Shown one piece after another: positions 8,318 to 17,079 of a DNA stretch of 64,000 nt. This DNA comes from JBHGYD01 sp041920415 (GTDB lineage: Bacteria; Bacillota; Bacilli; Bacillales; Anoxybacillaceae): NCBI GenBank assembly GCA_041920415.1, contig JBHGYD010000003.1:124001-188000 (forward strand), in the 5' to 3' direction. The stretch's first letter is position 1. Every line of letters begins with the position of its first letter. The notes under the pieces were generated by a model, which saw only the letters and a list, made by a program, of their open reading frames with translations, searched no databases and had not been told where the DNA came from. The position numbers were made by a program, and so were the translations under genes.

Positions 8318-9994
8318 TTATTCGACAGAAAAGATAAATGGATATAATGGCTGCCCCCCGTCGTGTACTTCAACTTCAACATCTGGGTACGCATCCTCTA
8401 TATAGGCCACGACGGTTTCCACTTCTTCTTCCGTTGCCTCTTCACCGTATAGGATGGTTACAATTTCCGCTTCCTCATCAAGCAGTTCATCTACTAATTT
8501 TTTCGTGACAGCAAGCTTATCTTTTTCTGACACAACAATTTTTCCATCGGCAATCCCCATGTAATCATCTTTGGCAATTGTCACTCCATCAATTGTTGTA
8601 TCGCGCACAGCAAACGTAACTTGTCCCGTTTTTACTTGGGATAAGGCCATCGTCATCGCCTTCTCATTTTGTTCGGCAGAAAGGGATGGATTAAACGCTA
8701 AAATGGCGGACATTCCTTGAGGAACGGTTTTCGATGGAACCACAATCACTTGATTATCCACAACAGAAGCTGCCTGTTGCGCGGCCATAATAATATTTTT
8801 ATTATTCGGCAAAACAAAAACGGTTTCCGCATTGACACTTTCAATCGCTTTTACGATATCTTCTGTGCTTGGATTCATTGTTTGACCGCCCTCAATGACG
8901 GCATGTGCACCGATGCTCTTCAATAAATTCGCAATTCCGTCTCCCATAGCGATCGTAACGATGCCATACTTCTCCTTTTGTTTTACGGTTTGTGCTTTTG
9001 GCGTTACTTGTGGAGCTTCGTTCACGATGTTCGCATGTTGTTGGCGCATATTCTCAATTTTAATATTTAATAAGCTCCCATAGCGCTGTCCGTACGTTAA
9101 CACTTCTCCTGGTTGTTCGGAGTGAATATGGACTTTGACGAGTTCGTCGTCCGCAATTACCAATAATGAGTCACCAAATCGGCTTAAATCTTGACGAAAC
9201 GTTTCTTCAGAAAATGGGTATTGCTTTAACTTATCTTCTTCAAAGCGAACCATAAACTCTGTGCAATATCCAAATTCGATGTCTTCCGTATACATATGGC
9301 TTTGAGCACTTTTATGGTGTTCGGCACTCACAAGTTCTTGCATGGAAACAGTCGCCGCTTTAAGATCCGCTACCGTTTCACCTTTTAATTCCGCTAAAAA
9401 TCCCTCGTAAACATAAACAAGCCCTTGCCCACCGCTATCGACGACACCGACTTCTTTTAAAACAGGAAGTAACTCAGGAGTGCGCTTTAACGATGCTTTC
9501 GCTTCTTTCACGACTTCTTCCATTACAGCAACAATATCTGGTTGTTTTTTCGCAACAGCAACCGCACGTTTGGCCGCATCTTTCGCTACCGTTAAAATCG
9601 TTCCTTCCACCGGCTTCATTACTGCTTTATACGCAGTAGCAACACCAGCTTCCAACGCCGCGGCAAACTCGACGCTATTAATTTCTTTTTTTGTTTCAAC
9701 CGCTTTTGCAAAGCCGCGGAATAATTGCGATAAAATGACACCAGAGTTTCCGCGCGCGCCCATAAGCAATCCTTTTGCCAGAGCACTAGCAACTTTTCCA
9801 ATATGATCGGAACTATGATTTTTCACTTCTTTTGCGCCAGAAGTCATCGATAAATTCATATTCGTTCCTGTATCTCCATCCGGGACCGGAAAGACGTTCA
9901 GCGCGTCTACCGCTTTCGCATTGTTTGATAAATGTTGTGCCCCCTTCAATACCATTTCTGCAAAACGTCTTCCGTCTAACGTCCTAATTGTCAC
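8318..9994 (-). CDS. fakA: Fatty acid kinase subunit FakA (YloV, DAK2/DegV-like)
   Basis: Phosphorylates fatty acids that are presented by FakB (DegV) proteins, feeding exogenous acyl chains into phospholipid synthesis together with PlsX. The 558 residues start with a DhaL-type ATP domain (about 5-200) with FPVPDGDTGTNMNLSMTSG, the Mg-ATP binding aspartates, followed by the middle and C-terminal FakA domains. It lies 22 bases after yloU, as in B. subtilis. The proximity to fapR-plsX fits a lipid role. Confidence 0.9.
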   Translation of the reverse strand: MTIRTLDGRRFAEMVLKGAQHLSNNAKAVDALNVFPVPDGDTGTNMNLSMTSGAKEVKNHSSDHIGKVASALAKGLLMGARGNSGVILSQLFRGFAKAVETKKEINSVEFAAALEAGVATAYKAVMKPVEGTILTVAKDAAKRAVAVAKKQPDIVAVMEEVVKEAKASLKRTPELLPVLKEVGVVDSGGQGLVYVYEGFLAELKGETVADLKAATVSMQELVSAEHHKSAQSHMYTEDIEFGYCTEFMVRFEEDKLKQYPFSEETFRQDLSRFGDSLLVIADDELVKVHIHSEQPGEVLTYGQRYGSLLNIKIENMRQQHANIVNEAPQVTPKAQTVKQKEKYGIVTIAMGDGIANLLKSIGAHAVIEGGQTMNPSTEDIVKAIESVNAETVFVLPNNKNIIMAAQQAASVVDNQVIVVPSKTVPQGMSAILAFNPSLSAEQNEKAMTMALSQVKTGQVTFAVRDTTIDGVTIAKDDYMGIADGKIVVSEKDKLAVTKKLVDELLDEEAEIVTILYGEEATEEEVETVVAYIEDAYPDVEVEVHDGGQPLYPFIFSVE

Positions 9995-10016
9995 CGACTA
10001 ATTCCTCCTTACTATA

Positions 10017-10379
10017 CTATGGGTTCGTGACGCGAACCCCTTGAACATAGATGTTAATCGATTGCACAGCAAGCCCTAATATTTGATCTAGCGTATACTT
10101 CACTTTTGTTTGTACGTTATGAGCGACTTCGGAAATTTTAGTACCGTAGCTAACGACAATGTACATATCGATATGCACTTCTCCGTTTTCTTCCCGTACA
10201 ATTACTCCTTTTGAAAAGTTTTCTCTCCGTAAAATTTCTGAGATTCCGTCCTTAATTTGATTTTTTGATGCCATTCCAACAATTCCATAACAATCGACAG
10301 CAGCACCGCCTGCAATCGTCGCAATAACATCATTCGAAATTTCAATTCGTCCATACTTTGTTTGTAATTCAATGGACAT
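10017..10379 (-). CDS. yloU: Asp23/Gls24 family protein YloU
   Basis: A 120-residue envelope-stress type Asp23/Gls24 protein. The pattern GRIEISNDVIATIAGGAAVDCYGIVGMA near the N-terminus and the C-terminal LGLAVQSINIYVQGVRV are typical. The precise biochemical role is not known for the family; members sit next to fakA in many Firmicutes. It is transcribed divergently from rpmB. Confidence 0.88.
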   Translation of the reverse strand: MSIELQTKYGRIEISNDVIATIAGGAAVDCYGIVGMASKNQIKDGISEILRRENFSKGVIVREENGEVHIDMYIVVSYGTKISEVAHNVQTKVKYTLDQILGLAVQSINIYVQGVRVTNP

Positions 10380-10532
10380 GTTGGCTCCCCCTTTGGAATT
10401 GTTCGCATAACTACAGCCATTTTACTATAACAGCTATCTTTTTAAAAGTCCCACCATCACCCACTAGTATTATTTAGCCTAAAATCAAAATGTATGTCAA
10501 GGAGACTTTCTTGAAAGGTTTTGATTGAGCTA

Positions 10533-10561
10533 TTGCAATCTGTCATTTTGTATGATAAATT
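10533..10561 (+). promoter_or_regulatory. Probable rpmB promoter
   Basis: TTGCAA, 17 bases, TAAATT on plus, about 65 bases before the rpmB start. The -10 is weak, and an overlapping TATGAT could act instead with a shorter spacer. Confidence 0.45.
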
Positions 10562-10627
10562 ATAGTAGTGTTTTTAGCACGCGCAGTCGATGATCGCAAT
10601 TTGTTTGGTAAGTAAGGAGGGAAAAAA

Positions 10628-10813
10628 ATGGCGAAATGCTTTGTAACTGGAAAGAAAAAATCTTTCGGTAACTCACGTTCACACGCAATGAACGCTAGCA
10701 AACGTACATGGAAAGCAAATCTTCAAAAAGTGCGCATTTTAGTAGATGGAAAACCAAAACGTGTATGGGTTTCTGCTCGTGCGCTTAAATCTGGTAAAGT
10801 AGAACGCGTCTAA
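10628..10813 (+). CDS. rpmB: Ribosomal protein bL28
   Basis: Large-subunit ribosomal protein of 61 residues. The pattern RSHAMNASKRTWKANLQKVRI and the ending SARALKSGKVERV match bL28. The zinc-type CxxC pairs are absent (single Cys near the start), so this is the zinc-independent form. A strong AAGGAGG site lies 7-8 bases before the ATG. It faces the minus-strand genes, the same inverted orientation seen in B. subtilis. Confidence 0.97.
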   Translation: MAKCFVTGKKKSFGNSRSHAMNASKRTWKANLQKVRILVDGKPKRVWVSARALKSGKVERV

Positions 10814-10818
10814 TAAAA

Positions 10819-10845
10819 AAAGCACCAAGAAATTGGTGCTTTTTC
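10819..10845. terminator. Bidirectional terminator between rpmB and spoVM
   Basis: Arms AGCACCAA and TTGGTGCT with a GAAA loop, T tract on plus and A-rich flank giving a T tract on minus. It can end both the plus-strand rpmB transcript and the minus-strand spoVM transcript, whose stop codon is at its right edge. Confidence 0.85.
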
Positions 10846-10926
10846 TCATCCTTTTTTAAAGGAGTTTAACATAGCGCGCACAATTCCACCAAGAAACTTT
10901 GGCAACTTAATCGTATAAAATTTCAT
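10846..10926 (-). CDS. spoVM: Stage V sporulation protein M (SpoVM)
   Basis: A 26-residue amphipathic peptide that sits on the curved outer forespore membrane, recruits SpoIVA to start coat assembly and is degraded by FtsH (known in B. subtilis). The reading frame opens MKFYTIKLPKFLGGIVRA, identical in pattern to SpoVM including Pro9 that bends the helix; the tail differs from B. subtilis. A GGGGAGGGAT ribosome site precedes the ATG. Its place between rpmB and thiN is conserved. Confidence 0.95.
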   Translation of the reverse strand: MKFYTIKLPKFLGGIVRAMLNSFKKG

Positions 10927-11003
10927 TCCGATCCCTCCCCAGCTATCGTGACGAGCTTTACCTATTTCCTTAATAAGTATATTCTTTCCGCCAAAAATAG
11001 TAC

Positions 11004-11654
11004 CTAGAAGCCCTCGCCTAAATCTTTGCTTCTTACCATCATTAATATGCCTTCAGAAAATGAAAAAGTACCAGAAGATTGGATGAGTTCATTACTAATA
11101 CATAGTGTTGAACCGAGCTGAATATGACAATTTGTTAATGGATATTTAAAGCCTCTTAATGTAACTCCTTTCACTTCAGCTGAAATCGGGATAAATGACA
11201 CATAAGGATAGGTTTGGTCATCCGAAACGGTATAAGTACCTGGCGTATGAACGGTAATTATATTTTGTCTATCAATGATTTCAATTTCTTTCTCCATATA
11301 TTTAACCAAAAGTTGAACATTGCCCAACAAATGATCAAGGCGACCGCCTGTTGCCCCAAACATACGAATTTTTGCTACATTTTGCTGAACGGCCCAATCA
11401 AGAGCAATCTCCATATCTGTTTGGTCTTTTTCGGACGGCCATATTTCCATATCATCTAAAAATGTTTGTACCCATTCAAGCTCTTTTGAACTCATTGAAT
11501 CAAAATCGCCAAATGCTTTTACGGGGCGAATGCCCGCTTGCAATAACGAAATAACGCCTCGATCCACTCCGATCCATTTTACATTCTCTCCATCATAATG
11601 ATGGAACGGAGGAAGAAATTCGTTAGGACCGCCCCCAACAATGTGAATGAACAT
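11004..11654 (-). CDS. thiN: Thiamine pyrophosphokinase
   Basis: Transfers pyrophosphate from ATP to thiamine to make the cofactor thiamine diphosphate. The 216 residues carry KAFGDFDSMS, SEKDQTDMEIALDWA and FGATGGRLDHLLGNV, the family's substrate and metal-binding blocks. It lies between rpe and spoVM as in B. subtilis (yloS). Confidence 0.93.
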   Translation of the reverse strand: MFIHIVGGGPNEFLPPFHHYDGENVKWIGVDRGVISLLQAGIRPVKAFGDFDSMSSKELEWVQTFLDDMEIWPSEKDQTDMEIALDWAVQQNVAKIRMFGATGGRLDHLLGNVQLLVKYMEKEIEIIDRQNIITVHTPGTYTVSDDQTYPYVSFIPISAEVKGVTLRGFKYPLTNCHIQLGSTLCISNELIQSSGTFSFSEGILMMVRSKDLGEGF

Positions 11655-11684
11655 TTGCTTTTCTCTCCCTTTTTATCGCATTTG

Positions 11685-11715
11685 AGAAAAAACGGAAGGA
11701 TCTCACCTTCCGTTT
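11685..11715 (-). terminator. Terminator overlapping the rpe stop codon
   Basis: Arms AAACGGAAGG and CCTTCCGTTT with a six-base loop, then TTTC on minus. The first arm includes the rpe stop codon. It would limit transcription from the prpC-prkC-rsgA-rpe run into thiN. Confidence 0.75.
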
Positions 11716-12364
11716 ATTTTTCACCACGAATGGCGCGAATCGCTGCAGCTCGGTCTCTTTCATTATAAATAGCCGAGCCAGCAACGAGTACGTTGGTACC
11801 TGCTTCGATACAAAGACGAGCCGTTTCTGCGTTCACGCCTCCGTCTACTTCAATTTCAATTTCTAAATTTCGCTCTTTTGCTAGTTGCGCGACCCGTTTA
11901 ATTTTCGGTAACACAGAATGAATAAATTTCTGCCCTCCAAATCCAGGATTGACAGTCATTAGTAACACTAAATCAACATCATCAATGATATGCTCAATCA
12001 TCGCAACAGGCGTATGCGGATTTAAGACGACACCTGCCTTGACACCGCATTCTTTTATTAAATGAACAGTCCGATGCAAGTGAGGGCATGCTTCCACATG
12101 GACGGATAAATAATCAGCGCCTGCTTTTGCAAATGTTGGAATATAGCGATCCGGATGTTCGATCATTAAATGAACATCCAATGGCAATTTCGTAATCGGA
12201 CGAATCGCTTCGACAATCAACGGCCCAATCGTAATATTCGGCACAAAATGCCCATCCATGACATCGACATGAATATAATCAGCCCCGCCTTGTTCAACAT
12301 CGCGGATTTCTTCGCCAAGTTTAGCAAAATTCGCTGATAAAATCGAAGGAGCAATTTTTACCAT
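11714..12364 (-). CDS. rpe: Ribulose-phosphate 3-epimerase
   Basis: Interconverts ribulose 5-phosphate and xylulose 5-phosphate in the pentose phosphate pathway. It is a 216-residue TIM barrel with APSILSANFAKL at the start, HVDVMDGHFVPN and LDVHLMI (metal-binding His/Asp residues) and the C-terminal phosphate site EVDGGVNAET and AGSAIY. It starts 2 bases after rsgA ends. Confidence 0.96.
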   Translation of the reverse strand: MVKIAPSILSANFAKLGEEIRDVEQGGADYIHVDVMDGHFVPNITIGPLIVEAIRPITKLPLDVHLMIEHPDRYIPTFAKAGADYLSVHVEACPHLHRTVHLIKECGVKAGVVLNPHTPVAMIEHIIDDVDLVLLMTVNPGFGGQKFIHSVLPKIKRVAQLAKERNLEIEIEVDGGVNAETARLCIEAGTNVLVAGSAIYNERDRAAAIRAIRGEK

Positions 12365-12366
12365 GA

Positions 12367-13248
12367 TTAATACCTCATCTTTCTTTCTTTTATTTCTTCC
12401 ATAAAGCTTACATAATGGTCGTAACGATAAGCAGGAATTTCTCCTAATTCAAGTGCCTTTTTCACTGCGCACTTCGGTTCGGCGATATGCGTACATCCTC
12501 GAAATTTGCATTCGTGACTGCGCTCTCGAAATTCAGGGAAACAAAGCGGCAATTGTTCCTCTTCTATGTCATGAAACTCTAACGCACTAAACCCAGGCGT
12601 ATCAGCGACTAATCCTCCACCTACTTCCATCAGTTCAACATGACGAGTGGTATGTTTTCCGCGACCTAAATGAGTCGAAATATCGTTTGTTTTTAACTGC
12701 AAGTCTGGACGAAGAGCGTTGAGAAGTGATGATTTTCCAACACCAGATTGCCCGGCAAACACGGAAATACGTCCTTCTAAATAAGGAAGCAATTGCTCGA
12801 CTCCTGATTTTGTCACCGTTGACGTTTCGATCACGTCGTAGCCGATATGGCGATAGTCATGAATATATGTTTCCACCATCGGTCTTGTCTTCTCGTCTAG
12901 CAAATCCATTTTATTGATGACAATAATCGGTTGAATCTCTTTTGATTCGATCAGAACGAGAAATCGGTCAAGAAGGCCTGGGCTAAAATCCGGTTCGACC
13001 GCGGAAAACACAAGAATCGCTTGGTCAACATTCGCAATCGGCGGACGAACGAGTTCATTTTTTCGTTCGCGCACCTCCATAATATATCCGTCCGTTTTAC
13101 TGTTTGCCTGAAAAACAACATGGTCACCGACAAGAGGAGTAATTTTCTGTTTTCGAAATACTCCTCTTCCTCGACATTGAATCACTTCCCCATCGCTTAA
13201 TACATAATAAAATCCACTTAATGCTTTCATAATTTTTCCTTCTGCCAT
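12367..13248 (-). CDS. rsgA: Ribosome small subunit GTPase RsgA
   Basis: A circularly permuted GTPase that checks late 30S maturation. The 293 residues show an N-terminal OB domain, then motifs in permuted order: G4 NKMDLLD, G1 GQSGVGKSSLLN and G3 DTPG, followed by a zinc knuckle with the CKFRGCTHIAEPKCAVK Cys/His ligands near residues 245-265. It follows prkC, whose B. subtilis homologue phosphorylates RsgA (CpgA). Confidence 0.96.
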   Translation of the reverse strand: MAEGKIMKALSGFYYVLSDGEVIQCRGRGVFRKQKITPLVGDHVVFQANSKTDGYIMEVRERKNELVRPPIANVDQAILVFSAVEPDFSPGLLDRFLVLIESKEIQPIIVINKMDLLDEKTRPMVETYIHDYRHIGYDVIETSTVTKSGVEQLLPYLEGRISVFAGQSGVGKSSLLNALRPDLQLKTNDISTHLGRGKHTTRHVELMEVGGGLVADTPGFSALEFHDIEEEQLPLCFPEFRERSHECKFRGCTHIAEPKCAVKKALELGEIPAYRYDHYVSFMEEIKERKMRY

Positions 13249-13263
13249 AGCCTCACCTCTTAT

Positions 13264-15219
13264 TTACGAATTTGGATATGGAACCGTCCCTTCTTGTTTG
13301 ACAATATTATTTACAATGACACGATAATATCCTTGTCCTTGATATGGAATGACAAATTCAACCGTTTCTTTCACCGGCGCAGTAAGACGATACGTTTTGT
13401 ACGGTTTCGTCATGTCGTGATTCGCATCTTGAATATATAGTTGCGCCTCGACAACTTCACCTTCCTGCTCTGGTTCATATGGGATGTCGATTTCTTTCAC
13501 CACCGTTTTGTTCGGAAGCGGTTCTTTTCCACGTGAAATGACAACGGTAATCGTTGCTCCTTTTTCTAATTCAGCATTAGCGCTTGGCGTTTGCGACATA
13601 ACGATTCCTTCTGGCACTTTATCCGAATATTCGTGTTTTACAATGACATTCAAATGTTGTTCTTCCGCATAATCACGAACGCTTTTTTCGGTATAACCGG
13701 TTAAATCTTTTAAAATAATTTTTGGCGGTCCGATACTAACAGTAAACGTCACTTCTGTTTCTTCAGGAACGACTTTCTCACCCGGAGAAGGAATTTGATC
13801 GATAATCGTTCCAGCCGGTTCATTACTGTAACGTTCATTTCGTCTGATAATCAAAAATTTGCCGTTTTTTAACTGTTCTTCCACTGAATCAATGTCTTCC
13901 CCGATAAAATTCCCAAACTCGATTTTCTTTTTTCCAATACTTTTATAAATGGTAATAGCTGCTCCTTTTTTTACAGTTTTTCCGGCCTCTGGTTTTGTAC
14001 GAATGACCTTCCCTTCAGCCACCTCGTTATCTTCGACATTCACTGTATCCTTAATCTCAAATCCTAGCGAAGACAGCTTTTCTACTGCTTTATCATAATT
14101 TTCGTTCGTTACATCAGGAACAGTAACATCATTTGGGAAGAAAAGCGCCGGTACCCACGTCACGACACTGACACCAGCAGCGATAGCAAAAATAAAAAAT
14201 GCTATAAGCCAGGTTATCCATTTTCGTTTCTTTTTTGTCCCTTGAATTGGCGACTCTTTCTTTTCCTCACCTTTTCCCTCGCGTACAATCGTTTGCTGTT
14301 CGTCATCAGATACTCGCTCTCCCTCTTTTATAATAGGGATCGCTTTCGTTGGTTCATCATCATCATCTGGAATAGTAAATCGTTTTTCGTTAAGCCGCTC
14401 AGGATGTAAGGCCGTGCGGATATCCTCATTCATTTCCTTAGCCGATTGGTAGCGGTAAAACGGGTCTTTTGCGGTCGCCTTTAAAATAATGTTTTCAACG
14501 CTTTGCGGAATCGTAGGATTCCATGCTTTAGGAGAAGGGGTTTCCGTTTGCAAATGTTTTAAAACGATCGAAACCGCTGATTCTCCGGAAAAGGGGAGCC
14601 GCCCCGTTAACAATTCAAACATAACAATTCCTAGCGAGTAAATATCTGACTTTTCGGTCGTAATACCGCCGCGCGCCTGCTCTGGAGATAAATAATGAAT
14701 GGAACCGAGCACGGAATTTGTTTGTGTAATCGTTGTTGAACTTAACGCTACGGCAATACCGAAATCTGTGACTTTTACCCTTCCGTGCTCATCAATTAAA
14801 ATATTTTGCGGCTTAATATCGCGATGAATGATGCCGTTTGCGTGCGCATGGGAAATCGCTGATGTCAGCTGTTCCATAATATTTAGTGCTTTTGGAACGC
14901 TCAGCGGTGCATGCTGCTGAATGTACTGTTTTAATGTATAACCGCGCACATATTCCATGACAATATAATAAATGCCTTCATCCTCACCGACATCATAAAT
15001 ACTTACGATGTTTTCGTGATTTAAACTCGTTGCTGCTTGCGCTTCGCGGCGAAATCGTTTAATAAATTGCTCGTCATTGGAAAAATCGAAACGTAAAATT
15101 TTAATAGCCACATCGCGTTCTAAAATGATATCTCTTGCTAAATAAACGTTTGCCATCCCTCCGCCGCCGATCAAATTGATAATTTTATAACGGCCGCTTA
15201 ATCGTTTGCCAATGAGCAC
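13264..15219 (-). CDS. prkC: Serine/threonine protein kinase with PASTA repeats
   Basis: Membrane kinase that senses peptidoglycan fragments and controls germination, stationary-phase and cell-wall functions. The 651 residues give a Hanks kinase domain (about 10-270; glycine loop GGGGMANVY, Lys40, HRD 132-134, DFG 152-154), a basic juxtamembrane stretch, one membrane segment (about 334-358), three PASTA repeats (about 365-428, 432-497, 500-563) and a C-terminal beta domain. Start is 6 bases after prpC, the matching phosphatase. Confidence 0.96.
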   Translation of the reverse strand: MLIGKRLSGRYKIINLIGGGGMANVYLARDIILERDVAIKILRFDFSNDEQFIKRFRREAQAATSLNHENIVSIYDVGEDEGIYYIVMEYVRGYTLKQYIQQHAPLSVPKALNIMEQLTSAISHAHANGIIHRDIKPQNILIDEHGRVKVTDFGIAVALSSTTITQTNSVLGSIHYLSPEQARGGITTEKSDIYSLGIVMFELLTGRLPFSGESAVSIVLKHLQTETPSPKAWNPTIPQSVENIILKATAKDPFYRYQSAKEMNEDIRTALHPERLNEKRFTIPDDDDEPTKAIPIIKEGERVSDDEQQTIVREGKGEEKKESPIQGTKKKRKWITWLIAFFIFAIAAGVSVVTWVPALFFPNDVTVPDVTNENYDKAVEKLSSLGFEIKDTVNVEDNEVAEGKVIRTKPEAGKTVKKGAAITIYKSIGKKKIEFGNFIGEDIDSVEEQLKNGKFLIIRRNERYSNEPAGTIIDQIPSPGEKVVPEETEVTFTVSIGPPKIILKDLTGYTEKSVRDYAEEQHLNVIVKHEYSDKVPEGIVMSQTPSANAELEKGATITVVISRGKEPLPNKTVVKEIDIPYEPEQEGEVVEAQLYIQDANHDMTKPYKTYRLTAPVKETVEFVIPYQGQGYYRVIVNNIVKQEGTVPYPNS

Positions 15220-15225
15220 GTGTCA

Positions 15226-15975
15226 TCACCCGCTTTCACATTCCGATGAAAATCCGACAATTGCTAGTGTAATATTGTCTTCTCCGCCATGCTCATTTGC
15301 TAAATGAATAAATGTTTGTGCCTTCTCTTCAAGCGATTGTTCCGACGTTAAAATATGTATCATTGCTTGTTCTGATACTTTATTCGATAAACCATCTGAG
15401 CATAAAAGCAATACGTCATTTTCTTCGACAACAATGGTTTTAATATCTAGTTTCACATCTTTTTCCGTTCCGAGCGCGCGCAGCAGCACGTTTTTGCGTG
15501 GATGATGTTCTGCATCTTCCTTCGAGATTTGACCGGTTTTCACCAATTCGTTGACAAGGGAATGGTCTTCGGTAATTTGTTGAAATCCGTGTTGATTGAG
15601 TAAATAACAACGACTATCACCAATATGACCTATTGTCGCAAATTGGTCGGTACAAATGGCGCATACAATCGTTGTCCCCATTCCTTGACATTCTTCATGA
15701 CGCAACGAATGATCAAATAAAATGCGGTTGATGTTGGCCACATGCTCTTTCATCCATTGTTCCGCAATATCAGGGGAAGAGATATTTTCGGTCTCTTCCC
15801 ATTCGTTTTTCAAGTACGTAATTGTCATTTCGCTAGCAACATCACCGGCACGATGCCCACCCATACCATCTGCTACAACTGCTAAATAATGTCCGTCTTT
15901 ATTTTTAAAAATACCGCCGCAGTCTTCGTTATGAGGTCGAATTTTACCAACATCGGTTTGAAAAACAACTTTCAT
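15226..15975 (-). CDS. prpC: PP2C-type protein phosphatase
   Basis: Removes phosphate from Ser/Thr targets of PrkC. The 249 residues contain the PPM metal motifs: RPHNEDC near the start, VADGMGGHRAGDVAS, LCSDGLSN and EDNITLAIV. The start is placed at the ATG for MKVVFQTDVGK, five bases after a GAGGTG site; an in-frame start 34 codons upstream would run into rlmN and lacks family support. Confidence 0.95.
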   Translation of the reverse strand: MKVVFQTDVGKIRPHNEDCGGIFKNKDGHYLAVVADGMGGHRAGDVASEMTITYLKNEWEETENISSPDIAEQWMKEHVANINRILFDHSLRHEECQGMGTTIVCAICTDQFATIGHIGDSRCYLLNQHGFQQITEDHSLVNELVKTGQISKEDAEHHPRKNVLLRALGTEKDVKLDIKTIVVEENDVLLLCSDGLSNKVSEQAMIHILTSEQSLEEKAQTFIHLANEHGGEDNITLAIVGFSSECESG

Positions 15976-15979
15976 TGTT

Positions 15980-17074
15980 TCACCTCGTTTCTTCTTTTCG
16001 CTCCTTCGCGCGAAGCTGCCCGCATGCTGCATCGATATCGTGTCCTTGTTCGCGGCGAATCGTAACATTAATTCCATGTTTTTTCAGTGTCCGCTCAAAC
16101 GCAAAAATTTGTTCACGCGGTGTTCGTACATAATCCCGCTCCGGTACATAGTTGACCGGAATTAAGTTTACATGGCATTTCAACCCTTTTATGAGCGCTG
16201 CTAATTGTTCGGCATGCTCAATTTGATCATTTACTCCGCCAAATAAGCCATACTCAAATGTAACCCGGCGCCCTGTTTTTTCAATGTAATAACGCACCGC
16301 TTCCATTAATTTAGGCAATGGATACGCCTTATTGATCGGCATCAGTTTCGTACGCAATTCCGTCGTTGGTGCATGCAAAGAAATCGCAAAATTAATTTGC
16401 ATCTCTTCATCAGCAAATTGATAAATTTTCGGGATAATGCCGCTTGTCGATACGGTAATATGGCGCGCACCGATATGCAACCCTTTTTTGTGGTTCACAA
16501 TTTTTAAAAACTTGATAAGTTCATCATAATTGTCAAACGGCTCGCCAATTCCCATAACGACAATGCTACTTACCCTCTCTCCTTGCTCGTCAAGCGCTTT
16601 TTGCACTTTAACGACTTGGGCAACAATTTCTCCTGCTTCTAAATGACGCTTCAATCCACCGAGAGTAGAGGCGCAAAACGTACAACCGATGCGGCAACCG
16701 ACCTGCGTCGTTACGCAAATGGAGTTGCCGTAATCGTGTTTCATTAATACCGTTTCGATCGAATAACCGTCGTGAAGTTCAAATAAAAACTTCATCGTAC
16801 CGTCTTTCGATGTTTGCTGAACAAGCGTTTTTAACGTAGTCATCACAAAATGTTCATCGAGCTTTTCACGCAGTTCTTTCGGAAGATTCGTCATGTCGGA
16901 AAATGTGGTCACCCGCTTTTGGTAAAGCCACTCATATACTTGCGTGGCGCGGAATGATTTTTCTCCTTGCTCCGTCATCCACGTTTGCAATTCCTCTAAT
17001 GTAAGCGAGTAAATCGACGGTTTGTGCGTTGTTGTTTCATGTTTGTTTTGTGTTCCGACTTCTGTTTTTTCCAA
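15980..17074 (-). CDS. rlmN: 23S rRNA (adenine2503-C2)-methyltransferase
   Basis: Radical SAM enzyme that methylates A2503 of 23S rRNA and A37 of some tRNAs. The 364 residues include the CxxxCxxC iron-sulfur motif in QVGCRIGCTFCAS, the SAM-binding VVMGIGEPFDNYD and the C-terminal EQGHDIDAACGQL, which carries the catalytic cysteine that forms the methyl intermediate. It sits between rsmB (5 bases) and prpC. Confidence 0.96.
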   Translation of the reverse strand: MEKTEVGTQNKHETTTHKPSIYSLTLEELQTWMTEQGEKSFRATQVYEWLYQKRVTTFSDMTNLPKELREKLDEHFVMTTLKTLVQQTSKDGTMKFLFELHDGYSIETVLMKHDYGNSICVTTQVGCRIGCTFCASTLGGLKRHLEAGEIVAQVVKVQKALDEQGERVSSIVVMGIGEPFDNYDELIKFLKIVNHKKGLHIGARHITVSTSGIIPKIYQFADEEMQINFAISLHAPTTELRTKLMPINKAYPLPKLMEAVRYYIEKTGRRVTFEYGLFGGVNDQIEHAEQLAALIKGLKCHVNLIPVNYVPERDYVRTPREQIFAFERTLKKHGINVTIRREQGHDIDAACGQLRAKERKEETR

Positions 17075-17079
17075 TGATG